64,000 bases of DNA from Mayfieldus sp038040285 (GTDB lineage Bacteria > Actinomycetota > Thermoleophilia > Solirubrobacterales > 70-9). The notes beneath the pieces are model-generated. The model was not told the origin of the DNA and made no database searches. It saw only the letters and a program-made list of their open reading frames with translations. Both the position numbers and the translations under genes were made by a program. Each line of letters begins with the position of its first letter. Positions within the stretch are counted from its first letter, which is position 1. Positions 17,629-27,257 of the stretch are shown one piece after another. Location: contig JBBPIN010000001.1 in NCBI GenBank assembly GCA_038040285.1, positions 1 to 64,000 of the forward strand. The letters run 5' to 3'.

Positions 17629-18606
17629 TTACGAGCCCTTCTTGGCCTTGATCGCCTCGGTGAGCTTGGGGACGATCTTGTGCAGGTCCCCGACCACGCC
17701 GAGGTCCGAGAACTCGAAGATCGGCGCGTTGGGATCCTTGTTGATCGCCAGCACGTTCTCGGAGCTCTGCATGCCGACCTTGTGCTGGATCGCGCCGGAG
17801 ATTCCGCAGGCCAGGTACAGCTTCGGCGCCACCGTCTTGCCCGTCTGACCGATCTGGGCCGCATACGGGTACCAGCCGGCGTCCACCACCGCTCGCGTCG
17901 CGGCGACGGCGCCGCCCATCGCCTCGGCGAGGTCCTCGGCGAGCTTGAAGTTGTCCTTCTCACCCAGACCGCGGCCGCCCCCGACCAGGATGTCGGCGTC
18001 CTCGATGTTGACGTCCTCGCCGCGCTGCTCGCCGCGCTGGACCATCTTCGCCTTCGTAGACCACTCCGAAAGCTCGACGTCGACGTCGACGACCTCGGCC
18101 GATCCGCCGCCACCCTCGTTGACGTCGAATGCGTTGAGCCGCGAGATGATCACCCCCGGCTGATCGACATAGCCGACGTCGGCGATTTGGGAGTCCTGGA
18201 GGATCGGGCGCTCGGCGACCAGCTTGCCGTCCTGCACCTTCACCTCGGTGACCTCCATCGTGACGCCGGCGTTGAGCCGCGCGGTGAGCCCGGCGCCGAT
18301 CTCGAAGCCGAGCAGGCCGCCGCCGAACAGGGCGTAGTCGTAGCCCTCGTCCTCGATCACCTTCGCCATCACGTCAACCACGGGCTGGGCGAGCCCCTCG
18401 GGCACGTTCTTGGCCCGGAACACCTTGCCGCCACCGTAGGCGCCGAGGCCCTGGGCGGCGTCGTCGGCGACGTCGCCGACCACAACCGCGGCCGCCTCGG
18501 ACCCGAGCTCCTTGGCCAGCTTCGAGGCCTCCGAGAGCGCGCCCAGCGAGTTGTTGTTGAAATTGCCCTCCTCGTCGTGCAGGGCGTAGACCAGGATGCC
18601 CGCCAT
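17629..18606 (-). CDS. etfA: Electron transfer flavoprotein subunit alpha
   Basis: A 325-residue alpha subunit carrying the catalytic FAD of ETF. The N-terminal Rossmann-like half opens MAGILVYALHDEEG. The C-terminal FAD domain shows ADILVGGGRGLGEKDNF, the family fingerprint QIGQTGKTVAPKLYLACGIS, GAIQHKVGMQ and NKDPNAPIFEFSDLGVVGD. It forms a heterodimer with EtfB encoded just upstream, separated by a 164-base repeat-bearing gap. It accepts electrons from acyl-CoA dehydrogenases. Confidence 0.97.
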   Translation of the reverse strand: MAGILVYALHDEEGNFNNNSLGALSEASKLAKELGSEAAAVVVGDVADDAAQGLGAYGGGKVFRAKNVPEGLAQPVVDVMAKVIEDEGYDYALFGGGLLGFEIGAGLTARLNAGVTMEVTEVKVQDGKLVAERPILQDSQIADVGYVDQPGVIISRLNAFDVNEGGGGSAEVVDVDVELSEWSTKAKMVQRGEQRGEDVNIEDADILVGGGRGLGEKDNFKLAEDLAEAMGGAVAATRAVVDAGWYPYAAQIGQTGKTVAPKLYLACGISGAIQHKVGMQSSENVLAINKDPNAPIFEFSDLGVVGDLHKIVPKLTEAIKAKKGS

Positions 18607-18643
18607 TAGTGGCTCCTTTCGTCGGTCAGGCCCGGATCTGGCC

Positions 18644-18735
18644 GCGAAAACCGAGCGGGACTAGGACGCAGGGAGCGAAGCGTGCCTGACGGCACGCGAG
18701 CGACCGAGAACGACGCTCCCGCGAAGGTTTGCAGC
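18644..18735. repeat. Dispersed hairpin repeat, family R2, copy 1
   Basis: About 92 bases in the gap between etfB and etfA, matching copies at 46570-46657 and, on the other strand, 26311-26403. Shared arms are GACTAGGACGCAG on the left and GACCGAG-ACGACG then GCGAAGGTTTGCAGC on the right. The core here is the hairpin GCGTGCC-TGAC-GGCACGC (18680-18697). In each copy the core stem has a different sequence but still pairs. No gene is visible in it. Confidence 0.8.
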
Positions 18736-18770
18736 GAGGCAGAACGGGTCTGACTGGCGGAAGTAGCCAC

Positions 18771-19562
18771 TTAGATCAGCTTCCTTTCGTCGAGCCAGGC
18801 GACGATCTTCTCGACCGTCTCGTTGGTGTCCTCGTCCTCGATGATCTCCCCGGCCTCCTTCTCGGGCGGCGGGTTGAGCGCCAGCACCGAGGTGCGCGAG
18901 CCGGACTCCCCGACCCGGTCGCCCTCGATCCCCACCTCGCCGGTGGCCTTGCTGTCGAGCGGCTTCTTCTTCGCCCCCATGATCGCCTTCAGACTTGGGT
19001 AGCGGGGCTCGTTGATCGCATCTCCGACGCTGATCACGGCCGGCAGCTCGACCTCGACGGTGTCGTAGCCGTACTCGGCCTGGCGCTCGCAGCGCAGCTT
19101 GCCGTCCTGCACATCGATCTTGATCACCTGGGTCAGCGAGGGCATCTTCAGATGGTCGGCGACCACCGCACCGATCGTGTAGCACTCGCCGTCGTCCGAC
19201 TGCTGGCCGAGCAACACCAGGTCGGGGCTCTCGACCTCCAAAACCTTGGCCAGCGCGTAACCGGTCGCGCAGACGTCGGAGCCGGCGAGCGCGTCGTCGC
19301 TCAGGTGCACGGAGCGGTCGGCGCCCAGCGCCACCGCCTTGTGCAGGGCGCGGACGGCGCCGTCCGGCCCCATGGTCACGGCGACGACCTCGTCGACGTC
19401 CATCTGGCCGCCCTCCTTGATCTGCATCGCCGCCTCGATCGCGTGGGTGTCGAACGGGTTGAGGTTGGTCTCGCCGGAGCGGTCGAGGCGCATCGTGTTG
19501 GAGTCGATGCGCTTGGTGACCGCGGCGTCCGGCACCTGTTTGACCAGGACGCAGATCTTCAA
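18771..19562 (-). CDS. etfB: Electron transfer flavoprotein subunit beta
   Basis: A 263-residue beta subunit, the AMP-binding half of ETF. MKICVLVKQVPDAAV is the typical N-terminus, with NPFDTHAIEAAMQIKEGG following. DLVLLGQQSDDGE and the ETF-beta signature region near EVELPAVISVGDAINEPRYP complete the match. The start appears to be TTG at 19562, seven bases after GGAGG. It heads the etfB-etfA-ETF-QO group. Confidence 0.96.
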   Translation of the reverse strand: MKICVLVKQVPDAAVTKRIDSNTMRLDRSGETNLNPFDTHAIEAAMQIKEGGQMDVDEVVAVTMGPDGAVRALHKAVALGADRSVHLSDDALAGSDVCATGYALAKVLEVESPDLVLLGQQSDDGECYTIGAVVADHLKMPSLTQVIKIDVQDGKLRCERQAEYGYDTVEVELPAVISVGDAINEPRYPSLKAIMGAKKKPLDSKATGEVGIEGDRVGESGSRTSVLALNPPPEKEAGEIIEDEDTNETVEKIVAWLDERKLI

Positions 19563-19651
19563 GTCAATGCCTCCTTGGGGTGGTACGAGAAGGGCCCGCG
19601 AGGTTTCGTCGGGCGGGCCGGGCTCAGTTGGCGGGCGGGCATATTACCGAG

Positions 19652-20077
19652 CTAGATGCGCTCGCCGACGCCGCCGCGGATGAACTCGACGATCTCGTCG
19701 GTCGCAGCCCCGGGGGTGAACACCTCGGCGACGCCGAGCTTCTTCAGCTCCGGGACGTCGTCAGCGGGGATCGTGCCCCCAACCGTGATCAGCACGTCCT
19801 CCACACCCTGCTCGCGGAGCAGCTCGACCACACGCGGTACAAGCGTCATGTGGGCCCCGGAGAGGATCGAGAGCCCGATCGCGTCGGCGTCCTCCTGGAT
19901 CACCGTCTCGGCGATCTGCTCGGGCGTCTGGTGAAGCCCGGTGTAGATCACCTCCATGCCGGCATCGCGTAATGCCCGGGCGATTATCTTCGCGCCGCGG
20001 TCGTGACCGTCGAGCCCAGGCTTGGCGACAACGACGCGGATTTTGCGCTCAGTCTTCGGTTCGGTGGCGGCCGTCAT
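19652..20077 (-). CDS. B12-binding small subunit of acyl-CoA mutase (IcmB/McmA2-like)
   Basis: A 141-residue stand-alone cobalamin-binding domain. The base-off/His-on motif DxHxxG is GLDGHDRG with D23, H25 and G28. AKIIARALRDAGMEVIYTGL, SILSGAH and TVGGTIP follow as in the mutase C-terminal domain. It should pair with the separately encoded large subunit at 24572-26224, about 4.5 kb away, which has isobutyryl-CoA-mutase active-site residues. It is near-identical in layout to Streptomyces IcmB as I recall it. A TAAGCT box sits nine bases before the ATG. Confidence 0.93.
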   Translation of the reverse strand: MTAATEPKTERKIRVVVAKPGLDGHDRGAKIIARALRDAGMEVIYTGLHQTPEQIAETVIQEDADAIGLSILSGAHMTLVPRVVELLREQGVEDVLITVGGTIPADDVPELKKLGVAEVFTPGAATDEIVEFIRGGVGERI

Positions 20078-20086
20078 GGGGCTCGC

Positions 20087-20092
20087 AGCTTA
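20087..20092 (-). promoter_or_regulatory. Candidate -10 box upstream of the B12-binding subunit
   Basis: On the minus strand TAAGCT lies nine bases before the ATG at 20077, with no purine-rich ribosome site between, suggesting a short or absent leader. Confidence 0.35.
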
Positions 20093-20136
20093 GACGCGCG
20101 ACCGTGCTCGCGCCGCCATTTCTCCGCCAGCCGAGG

Positions 20137-21618
20137 CTAGGGAATCTTCTTGGTGCGCTCGCAGCCGGAAGCCTTGTCGTGCTTGCCTGCGCCACCGTTG
20201 CATCGGTCCTCGCTGCCGTTGCCGCGCAGATCGTCTTTGCCGCCCCCGCCCAGCAGTTTGTCCGCGCCGTCGCCGCCGGCCAGCAGGTCATCGCCGCCGT
20301 CGCCGATCAGCTTGTCCTTCCCGGTGTCGCCGTGGAGCAGGTCGCGGCCGGGGCCACCGACCTCCTTGTCCTTGCCGCCGGCGCCGCAGAACACGTCGCT
20401 GCCCCCGAGGCCAAACGCGGTGTCGGTCCCGCCCAGCAGCAGGAACGCATCGGGGGCCGCGGTCCCGGTCAGCACGTCGCGACCGTTGGTGCCGACGTAG
20501 TTGACGATCCGGCCCCGGCAGCGGACCAACTCGTAGGCGCCGATATCGCAGGCGCCGCCTGCGGCGCGCGGGACCCCACGCTGGTCGTCCCTGGCGCAGC
20601 CGGCGCCCTTGTTGAGCGCCGGTGAGCCGGTGAGCAGGGCGTGGGTCGGGGTGGGGCCCCCGTTTTCGGCCAGCGGCCCGAGCTTCGCGTCTACCCCGGT
20701 GATGTCTCCCAATGCCGCCGTGTACGCACAACCGGCCAGGTTCCCGATCAGCGTCTGGCCCTGGGAGACGAGGGTGCCAGTCGCCTGGGTGCAGTCTGGA
20801 GACTGGCCGCCCCTGTCGACGTTCCCAGCGACGAGCGTGTCGTGCATCGTCGTCGTGCCTCCGAATTGCCCCACCCCACCCCCCTGACCGAACCCGTTGC
20901 CTTCGGCGTCGGTGGTATTGCCGGTGATCGTCGCGTTCAGAAGCGTCGTCGTCGCCCCCGTGTTGTCGATGCCGCCGCCGTCGCCATTGGCGGAATTGCC
21001 CGAGACGGTCGTGTTGACGATGTTCGAGATAGCGCCGGGGCTGGACTCGATCCCTCCGCCAAAGCTGGATGCGGTGTTGTTGGCCACGGTCGAGTCCGAC
21101 AGGTTGAGCACCCCGGCGGTGTTGAGGATGCCGGCGCCGCTCGTCACCGCCGCCGCGTTCCCGCCCTGGATCGTCAGACCCGAAATCGTCACCGCTGCGC
21201 CACCGGGGGTGTTGATCTCGAACACTCGATCGATGCCCTTGGCGTCGACGATCGCCGGCCCGGCTCCAATATGCCGGATCGTCGCCGGTCCGCTCACGTC
21301 GAGGTCTCCGGTCGCGTCGCCCTGTTCACCGGCGCCGGGGATTGTCAGGTTGTAGGTCCCGGCGGGGACCGTGATCTCGTCCGTGCCGCTGCCCGCCGTG
21401 CATCCCGCCTGCAGGACCAAGTCGCGGTTGGCCGCCCAGATCGCCTCGCGCAACGAGCATGCGGCGGGATTGGAGTTGAACTCGTCGGCCGTCGTCGTCA
21501 CCGCAATCGTCGCGGCGCGCGTCGCGGCGGGCGCCAGCAGCGCGATCGCGCTCGCAATCGACGCCAGCCAAACGCTTCGCAGGGCATTCCTTGCCCGCGT
21601 TCTGCAGCTCGTCCTCAT
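20137..21618 (-). CDS. Secreted CSLREA beta-helix protein with RTX-like calcium repeats
   Basis: A 493-residue exported protein. A signal peptide (about residues 1-35, ending AATRA) precedes a CSLREAI motif near residues 53-60. The domain after it is a right-handed parallel beta-helix: repeated strands such as VTISGLTIQGGNA and VNTTVSGNSANGDGGGI. ENGGPTPTHALLTGSPALNKG is the usual closing segment. The last 110 residues hold nonapeptide GGxGxD repeats (GGPGRDLLHGDTGKDKLIGD) that would bind calcium. No sorting motif is visible. Probably an extracellular surface or matrix protein. Confidence 0.88.
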   Translation of the reverse strand: MRTSCRTRARNALRSVWLASIASAIALLAPAATRAATIAVTTTADEFNSNPAACSLREAIWAANRDLVLQAGCTAGSGTDEITVPAGTYNLTIPGAGEQGDATGDLDVSGPATIRHIGAGPAIVDAKGIDRVFEINTPGGAAVTISGLTIQGGNAAAVTSGAGILNTAGVLNLSDSTVANNTASSFGGGIESSPGAISNIVNTTVSGNSANGDGGGIDNTGATTTLLNATITGNTTDAEGNGFGQGGGVGQFGGTTTMHDTLVAGNVDRGGQSPDCTQATGTLVSQGQTLIGNLAGCAYTAALGDITGVDAKLGPLAENGGPTPTHALLTGSPALNKGAGCARDDQRGVPRAAGGACDIGAYELVRCRGRIVNYVGTNGRDVLTGTAAPDAFLLLGGTDTAFGLGGSDVFCGAGGKDKEVGGPGRDLLHGDTGKDKLIGDGGDDLLAGGDGADKLLGGGGKDDLRGNGSEDRCNGGAGKHDKASGCERTKKIP

Positions 21619-21700
21619 GAGTCCTAGTGGGCGATCCCGCCTTCAATGCAGGCTAGTTGGCCAGGGGGACGCCGCCCAGCGAAGCGGACGGAATTGCGAG

Positions 21701-24495
21701 TCAGCCGCGGTGCGCGGTGCGCCGGTGGCGCTGGCGCTTGTGCAGCAGATGCTTCAGCTGCTGGGCGAAGGCACTCGGCTGGCCCAGCGCCTCGTTGCCA
21801 CTCTCGTCCCGCCCCGCGCTGTCCTCCGCCGACGCATTCGGGCCTGGAGGCGGCGGCGCGGAACCGGCTCCATGCCGGTACTGCCAGAGGATCCCATCGA
21901 GCTGGCGCTGCGGCACCTGGTCCACGGCGTTGAGCGGCAGCCCCGCCGAGGCGCGCACGTTGGCGGGCGTGGCGGGGTTGGTGGCCGTCATGTTGACGCT
22001 CGGCATGATCGCGCTGTAGGGGGCGCTGTTGCCCGGATTGGGAGTGATCGCCTTGTACAGCGGCACCGCCAGCGCCTCCGCGAGATGGAGCGGCCTCAGG
22101 CCCACGATGATCTCCAGGGTGCGCAGGAAGGAGAGTTGGTCATAGCGATCGTGGACCACGGCCCCACGCTGCGTGTAGGGGCTGATCACCAGGGCGGGGA
22201 TGCGGTGAGCGTCGACATGGTCGGCGCCGTCCTGTGAGTCGTCCTCGACGACCAGGATCAGCGAGCTGTTCCAGATCGAAGAGTGCGAGATCAGGTCGAC
22301 GATCTGGCCCAGGCCCCAGTCGTTGGAGGCGACGTCGGCGTCGGGGGTGCGGGCGCCGGGCAGAACCCCCTGCGTGTGGTTGAGCGGCAGCACCATGTAG
22401 TTGAACGCAGGCACCGAGTTGCTCGCCAGCTGCACCTGAAACCTGGACTTGAAGCAATCGAAGCGGGAGTGGGAGCCGGACGCGGCACCCGGCGGAGGCG
22501 AGGAGTCATAGACGTCGATTGACGACCCGAAGCTCGTGAAGATCGCGACGTCGGAGTCGTAGCAGCCGCCGACGATCTGGATGTCGGAACGGGAGCCGTC
22601 GAGGACCTGCGCGTTCTCCGCTGTCGCCTCGGGGGTGCGGTCCTTGTCGGGAAACGGTGAGACGCCGGCCAGCGCCTCGCCGTAGTTGTAGAACGAGACC
22701 CCCTCGTGCAGCGCGCGGTGGAAGAGGTAGTCGTTTGGCGGTTTACTCACCTCATAGGCGCCGAAGTCGTAGGGGCGGCCACGGCCGGCGTAGTTCTGGG
22801 GCCAGTTCTTGATCACGTAGTCGGACACGGCGCCGGCGGCCGTCCAGTAGTGGCCGTCGATCGAGGCCTCGGAGTCGGCGTAGACGTGGTCGAGCAGCGG
22901 GAAGCGCCGCACCAGGGCGTGCATGTTGGGGGTGAAGTGCTCGCCGAACAGGGTCAGGTTGGGATCTCCGTCGCCGCGCGGGTCGTCGCCGAGGGTCTGG
23001 TCGTAGGTGCGGTTCTCGCGCACGACGTAGAAGACGTGCTTGATCGGCCCGCCGGGACGAATCGGCGTGCCGGCCGGAGGGCTCTCGCTGTCGGTAGGGA
23101 CGATCTGGCGGTCGACATCCGGGGTGAGCCTGCGGATCGTGCGATCGCTGGGGAAGTCCAGGATCCCGGAATCGCCGCGGACGATCGAGGGCAGATACTG
23201 GAAGCTGTTGATGAAGTCATCGCTGTCGTTCGGCGAGTTCGGGTTGGGGCCGTTCGGGTTCGGCCCCACGCCGAGCCCCCGGGCCGAGATCCAGGCCAGC
23301 TGGCCGAGTGAGTTGGCCGCCGCCATGGTCGGATAGGAGCCGACCGGAAGCCGGCCAATCAGCTCGAACGGCTGCCGCTGGGGCTGGGACCCATTGCCCC
23401 GCCCCTGCGACGGCGAGCCGCCGCAGCGATCCGCGTCGGAGAGGGCGAAGACCGCAACCGCGTCCTCGCCCGAGTCCGCCGACAGCAGGTCGCAGCCGTC
23501 GGGAGTGACGCTCACATAGGTCGGTGTGGTCCCAGTCCCCTGCGGTCGCGCGAGCGACAGCGTCCTCACCACGCTCATGCTGTTGGTGTCGATCACGGCG
23601 ATCACGTCCTGGCTCGCATTGGCCACGAATGCGAGCGGCGCCTTGGGGTCGACCGCCATCCCCTCCGGATGCGATAGATGCGGCCCGACCTGAATGGTCT
23701 TCACCACGCCGGCCGTGTCGAGGTTGATCACCGACACCGTTCCTTCGGTCTCGCTGGTCACGAGGCCAAAGCGTCCGTCGCCGGTGACCGCGGCGCCGTA
23801 GGGGTAATGGCCGACGCTCACGTAGCGCACGGTGCGGGTCGCTGTATCGATCACCGCCGCCGCGTCAGCGAGGTTGAGGGCCGCCAGCAGGGTCTTGCCG
23901 TTGGGGCTGACCGCCAGGTCGCGGGGCCAGGATTCGGTCGCCGTGCCGGGCGGGAAGGTCTGGTACGGCGGCGTGCCGGGCGGCGGCGGCACGGGCATCA
24001 CGCCGTTGCGCTGGGCGATCCCGCTCTCCGGGTCGTAGGTGAACACGTGGATCACGTCGCCGCCTCGGCCCGGCACGCTGGGCGGCGTCTGCTGGTCCTT
24101 GTGCGGGGAATCGGCAAGACCGGACACGTACGCGGTGTGCCCGTCTGGAGCCATCGCGATGCCCCCACTCAACCCCGGCATCGGGATCGTCTGGACGACG
24201 TCCCCGACCCCCGCGTTGCCGTTGCCGTGTCTCGGTGCGACTCGGACGATCCGGATGTCGTTGCGGCTGCGGCCGGTGGAAAGCGTCCACAGGAAGCGGC
24301 CGTCGGTGGTCAGGGCGCCGCCGGTCGGGAAGTTCCCCAGCTGGGTCAACCTGCCGACCGGATCCAGCTTGCGACCGGTGGGCTGGATCCCCGTCTTCGG
24401 CCCAATCACCCAACCGGGGCAGCCCAGGCCACCCCTGCAAGCAGGAGGCCCGCCGCCATCACGGCCACTGCCCTCGACCGGCGCGAGCTCAGCAT
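21701..24495 (-). CDS. Secreted beta-propeller/phosphoesterase fusion with a frameshift after the signal peptide
   Basis: The main frame (21701-24409, 902 residues) joins an N-terminal YncE/YVTN-type beta-propeller (repeats such as TVSVINLDTAGVVKTIQVG) to a C-terminal phosphoesterase of the alkaline-phosphatase superfamily. That half carries HVFYVVRENRTYDQTLGD, DSEASIDGHYWTAAG, NDWGLGQIVD, VVEDDSQDGADHVDAHR and PALVISPYTQ. This fusion is a known architecture. The frame lacks a secretion signal. A separate frame starting ATG at 24495 encodes MLSSRRSRAVAVMAAGLLLA and ends in APVG then TGA. One extra G in the GGG at 24409-24411 would join the two perfectly. Confidence 0.85.
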
Positions 24496-24546
24496 GCGAG
24501 TAATCCTCTCACGCGCGGCGCAATTCGGTTGTGAGCGGCTCCTTAC

Positions 24547-24563
24547 GCGCCGCCTCTGGCGGC
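24547..24563 (-). terminator. Weak hairpin downstream of the mutase gene
   Basis: GCCGCC (24549-24554) pairs with GGCGGC (24558-24563) just beyond the icmA-like stop codon. There is no T-run, so this is only a possible stop or RNA-stabilising stem. Confidence 0.3.
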
Positions 24564-24571
24564 CGGGCCAC

Positions 24572-26224
<1,653 letters not shown>

Positions 26225-26230
26225 GCGCCA

Positions 26231-26236
26231 AGGATA
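26231..26236 (-). promoter_or_regulatory. Candidate -10 box for a leaderless mutase transcript
   Basis: On the minus strand TATCCT lies six bases (TGGCGC) before the ATG at 26224, without a ribosome site, as expected for leaderless initiation. Confidence 0.45.
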
Positions 26237-26310
26237 GATGCGGGGCCCGCCGCCCCGATGAGTAATTCCACGATCCCCGCACACCTGGATGACGCGCCTG
26301 ACCATCGCAT

Positions 26311-26403
26311 CCAGCGCCCGCAGGGCGCGATGCGAGCGCGCAGCGCGAGTTCCTCGGGCTCGCCTTTGGCACCACCAAAGGCTTCGCCCTGTGTCCTAGA
26401 GCT
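26311..26403. repeat. Dispersed hairpin repeat, family R2, copy 3 (inverted)
   Basis: Read on the minus strand it has CTAGGACACAGGGCGAAGC and, after the core, GCGAGC-CCGAGGAAC, matching the arms of the copies at 18644 and 46570. Its core hairpin is GCCTTTGG/CCAAAGGC (26362-26369 with 26375-26382), unlike the other two. It fills most of the 234-base gap between the HAD phosphatase and mutase genes. Confidence 0.65.
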
Positions 26404-26458
26404 GCTCGGCCACGCGCACCCCCAGTCGTACGCGGCCGTGGAAATACTCGTCCGTGGG

Positions 26459-27253
26459 TCAGCGGCTGCGCGAGGGAACCGGGATGCGGCGGCGCGGAGC
26501 GCGTCGCGCTGAGAGCCAACTGGCAATGCCCCCCACCGCGACGGCGATCACCGTGGTCCCGGCGATCGCCAATCGGCGCCCGAGCTTCTCGAACCGCATT
26601 ACGTCCCAGCCCTCCTGCGCGGCGACCGCCGCCAGCTCGGGGTCGGGGTTGACTGCCACCGGATGCCCGACGGCGCGCAGCATCGGCAGGTCCGAGGCGG
26701 AGTCCGAGTAGGCGTATGAGGCATCCAGGTCGATCCCGTGCTGATCGGCGAAGCGCCGCATCGCGTCCACCTTGCCCTCCCGGTAGACGAACGGGCCGTC
26801 GAGCCGCCCGGTGAACCTGCCCTCGGCGTCGACCTCGTAGCGAGTGCCGATGCCGGCGTCAGCCCCCAGGACCCGGGCGAGGGCGGAGACGAGATCGTTG
26901 CCGGCCGCGCTGACGATGAAGGTCGGACGATCGGCGTCCTGATGGGAGTAGAGCTCGTCGAGCATCTGCGGATAGATCCGAGGCAGGATTGACGCCATCA
27001 CCTCGGCCCCCATGCGGTCGATCTCGACGGCCGGAACTCCGGTGATCAGCTCCCGCGCCACCTGCAGCACCTCCTTCGTCTCCTCATCACTGGCGCCGCG
27101 CAGCCGGTAGCGCAGGTGATCGCGACCCCAGCGCACAAGCTGGCGGCGGCTGACGATCCCGTGGCGGCTGGCGACCCGGGCGAAGTGCATGCCGCTCGAC
27201 CCCGCCATCAGGGTCTTGTCCAAATCAAAGAAGGCCGCGGCGCGGCCGGCCAT
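26459..27253 (-). CDS. HAD-IB family phosphatase with C-terminal membrane anchor
   Basis: A 264-residue HAD hydrolase of the SerB-like IB subfamily. The nucleophile motif is FFDLDKTL with D10 and D12. Motif II is FIVSAAGNDLV, and motif IV is YAYSDSASDLPML. The last 40 residues contain a hydrophobic helix (LAIAGTTVIAVAVGGIASWL) and a basic tail, so it is probably membrane-attached. In actinobacteria such proteins are often annotated HAD-IB with lipid or phosphoserine substrates. Substrate here is unknown. Confidence 0.88.
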   Translation of the reverse strand: MAGRAAAFFDLDKTLMAGSSGMHFARVASRHGIVSRRQLVRWGRDHLRYRLRGASDEETKEVLQVARELITGVPAVEIDRMGAEVMASILPRIYPQMLDELYSHQDADRPTFIVSAAGNDLVSALARVLGADAGIGTRYEVDAEGRFTGRLDGPFVYREGKVDAMRRFADQHGIDLDASYAYSDSASDLPMLRAVGHPVAVNPDPELAAVAAQEGWDVMRFEKLGRRLAIAGTTVIAVAVGGIASWLSARRAPRRRIPVPSRSR

Positions 27254-27257
27254 GGTC

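Noticed and set aside
26225..26526. A small gene between the mutase and HAD genes
   Set aside because: All frames there are Arg/Ser/Ala-rich, overlap repeat R2 copy 3 and lack a ribosome site, so the gap is better explained by the repeat and the icmA promoter.
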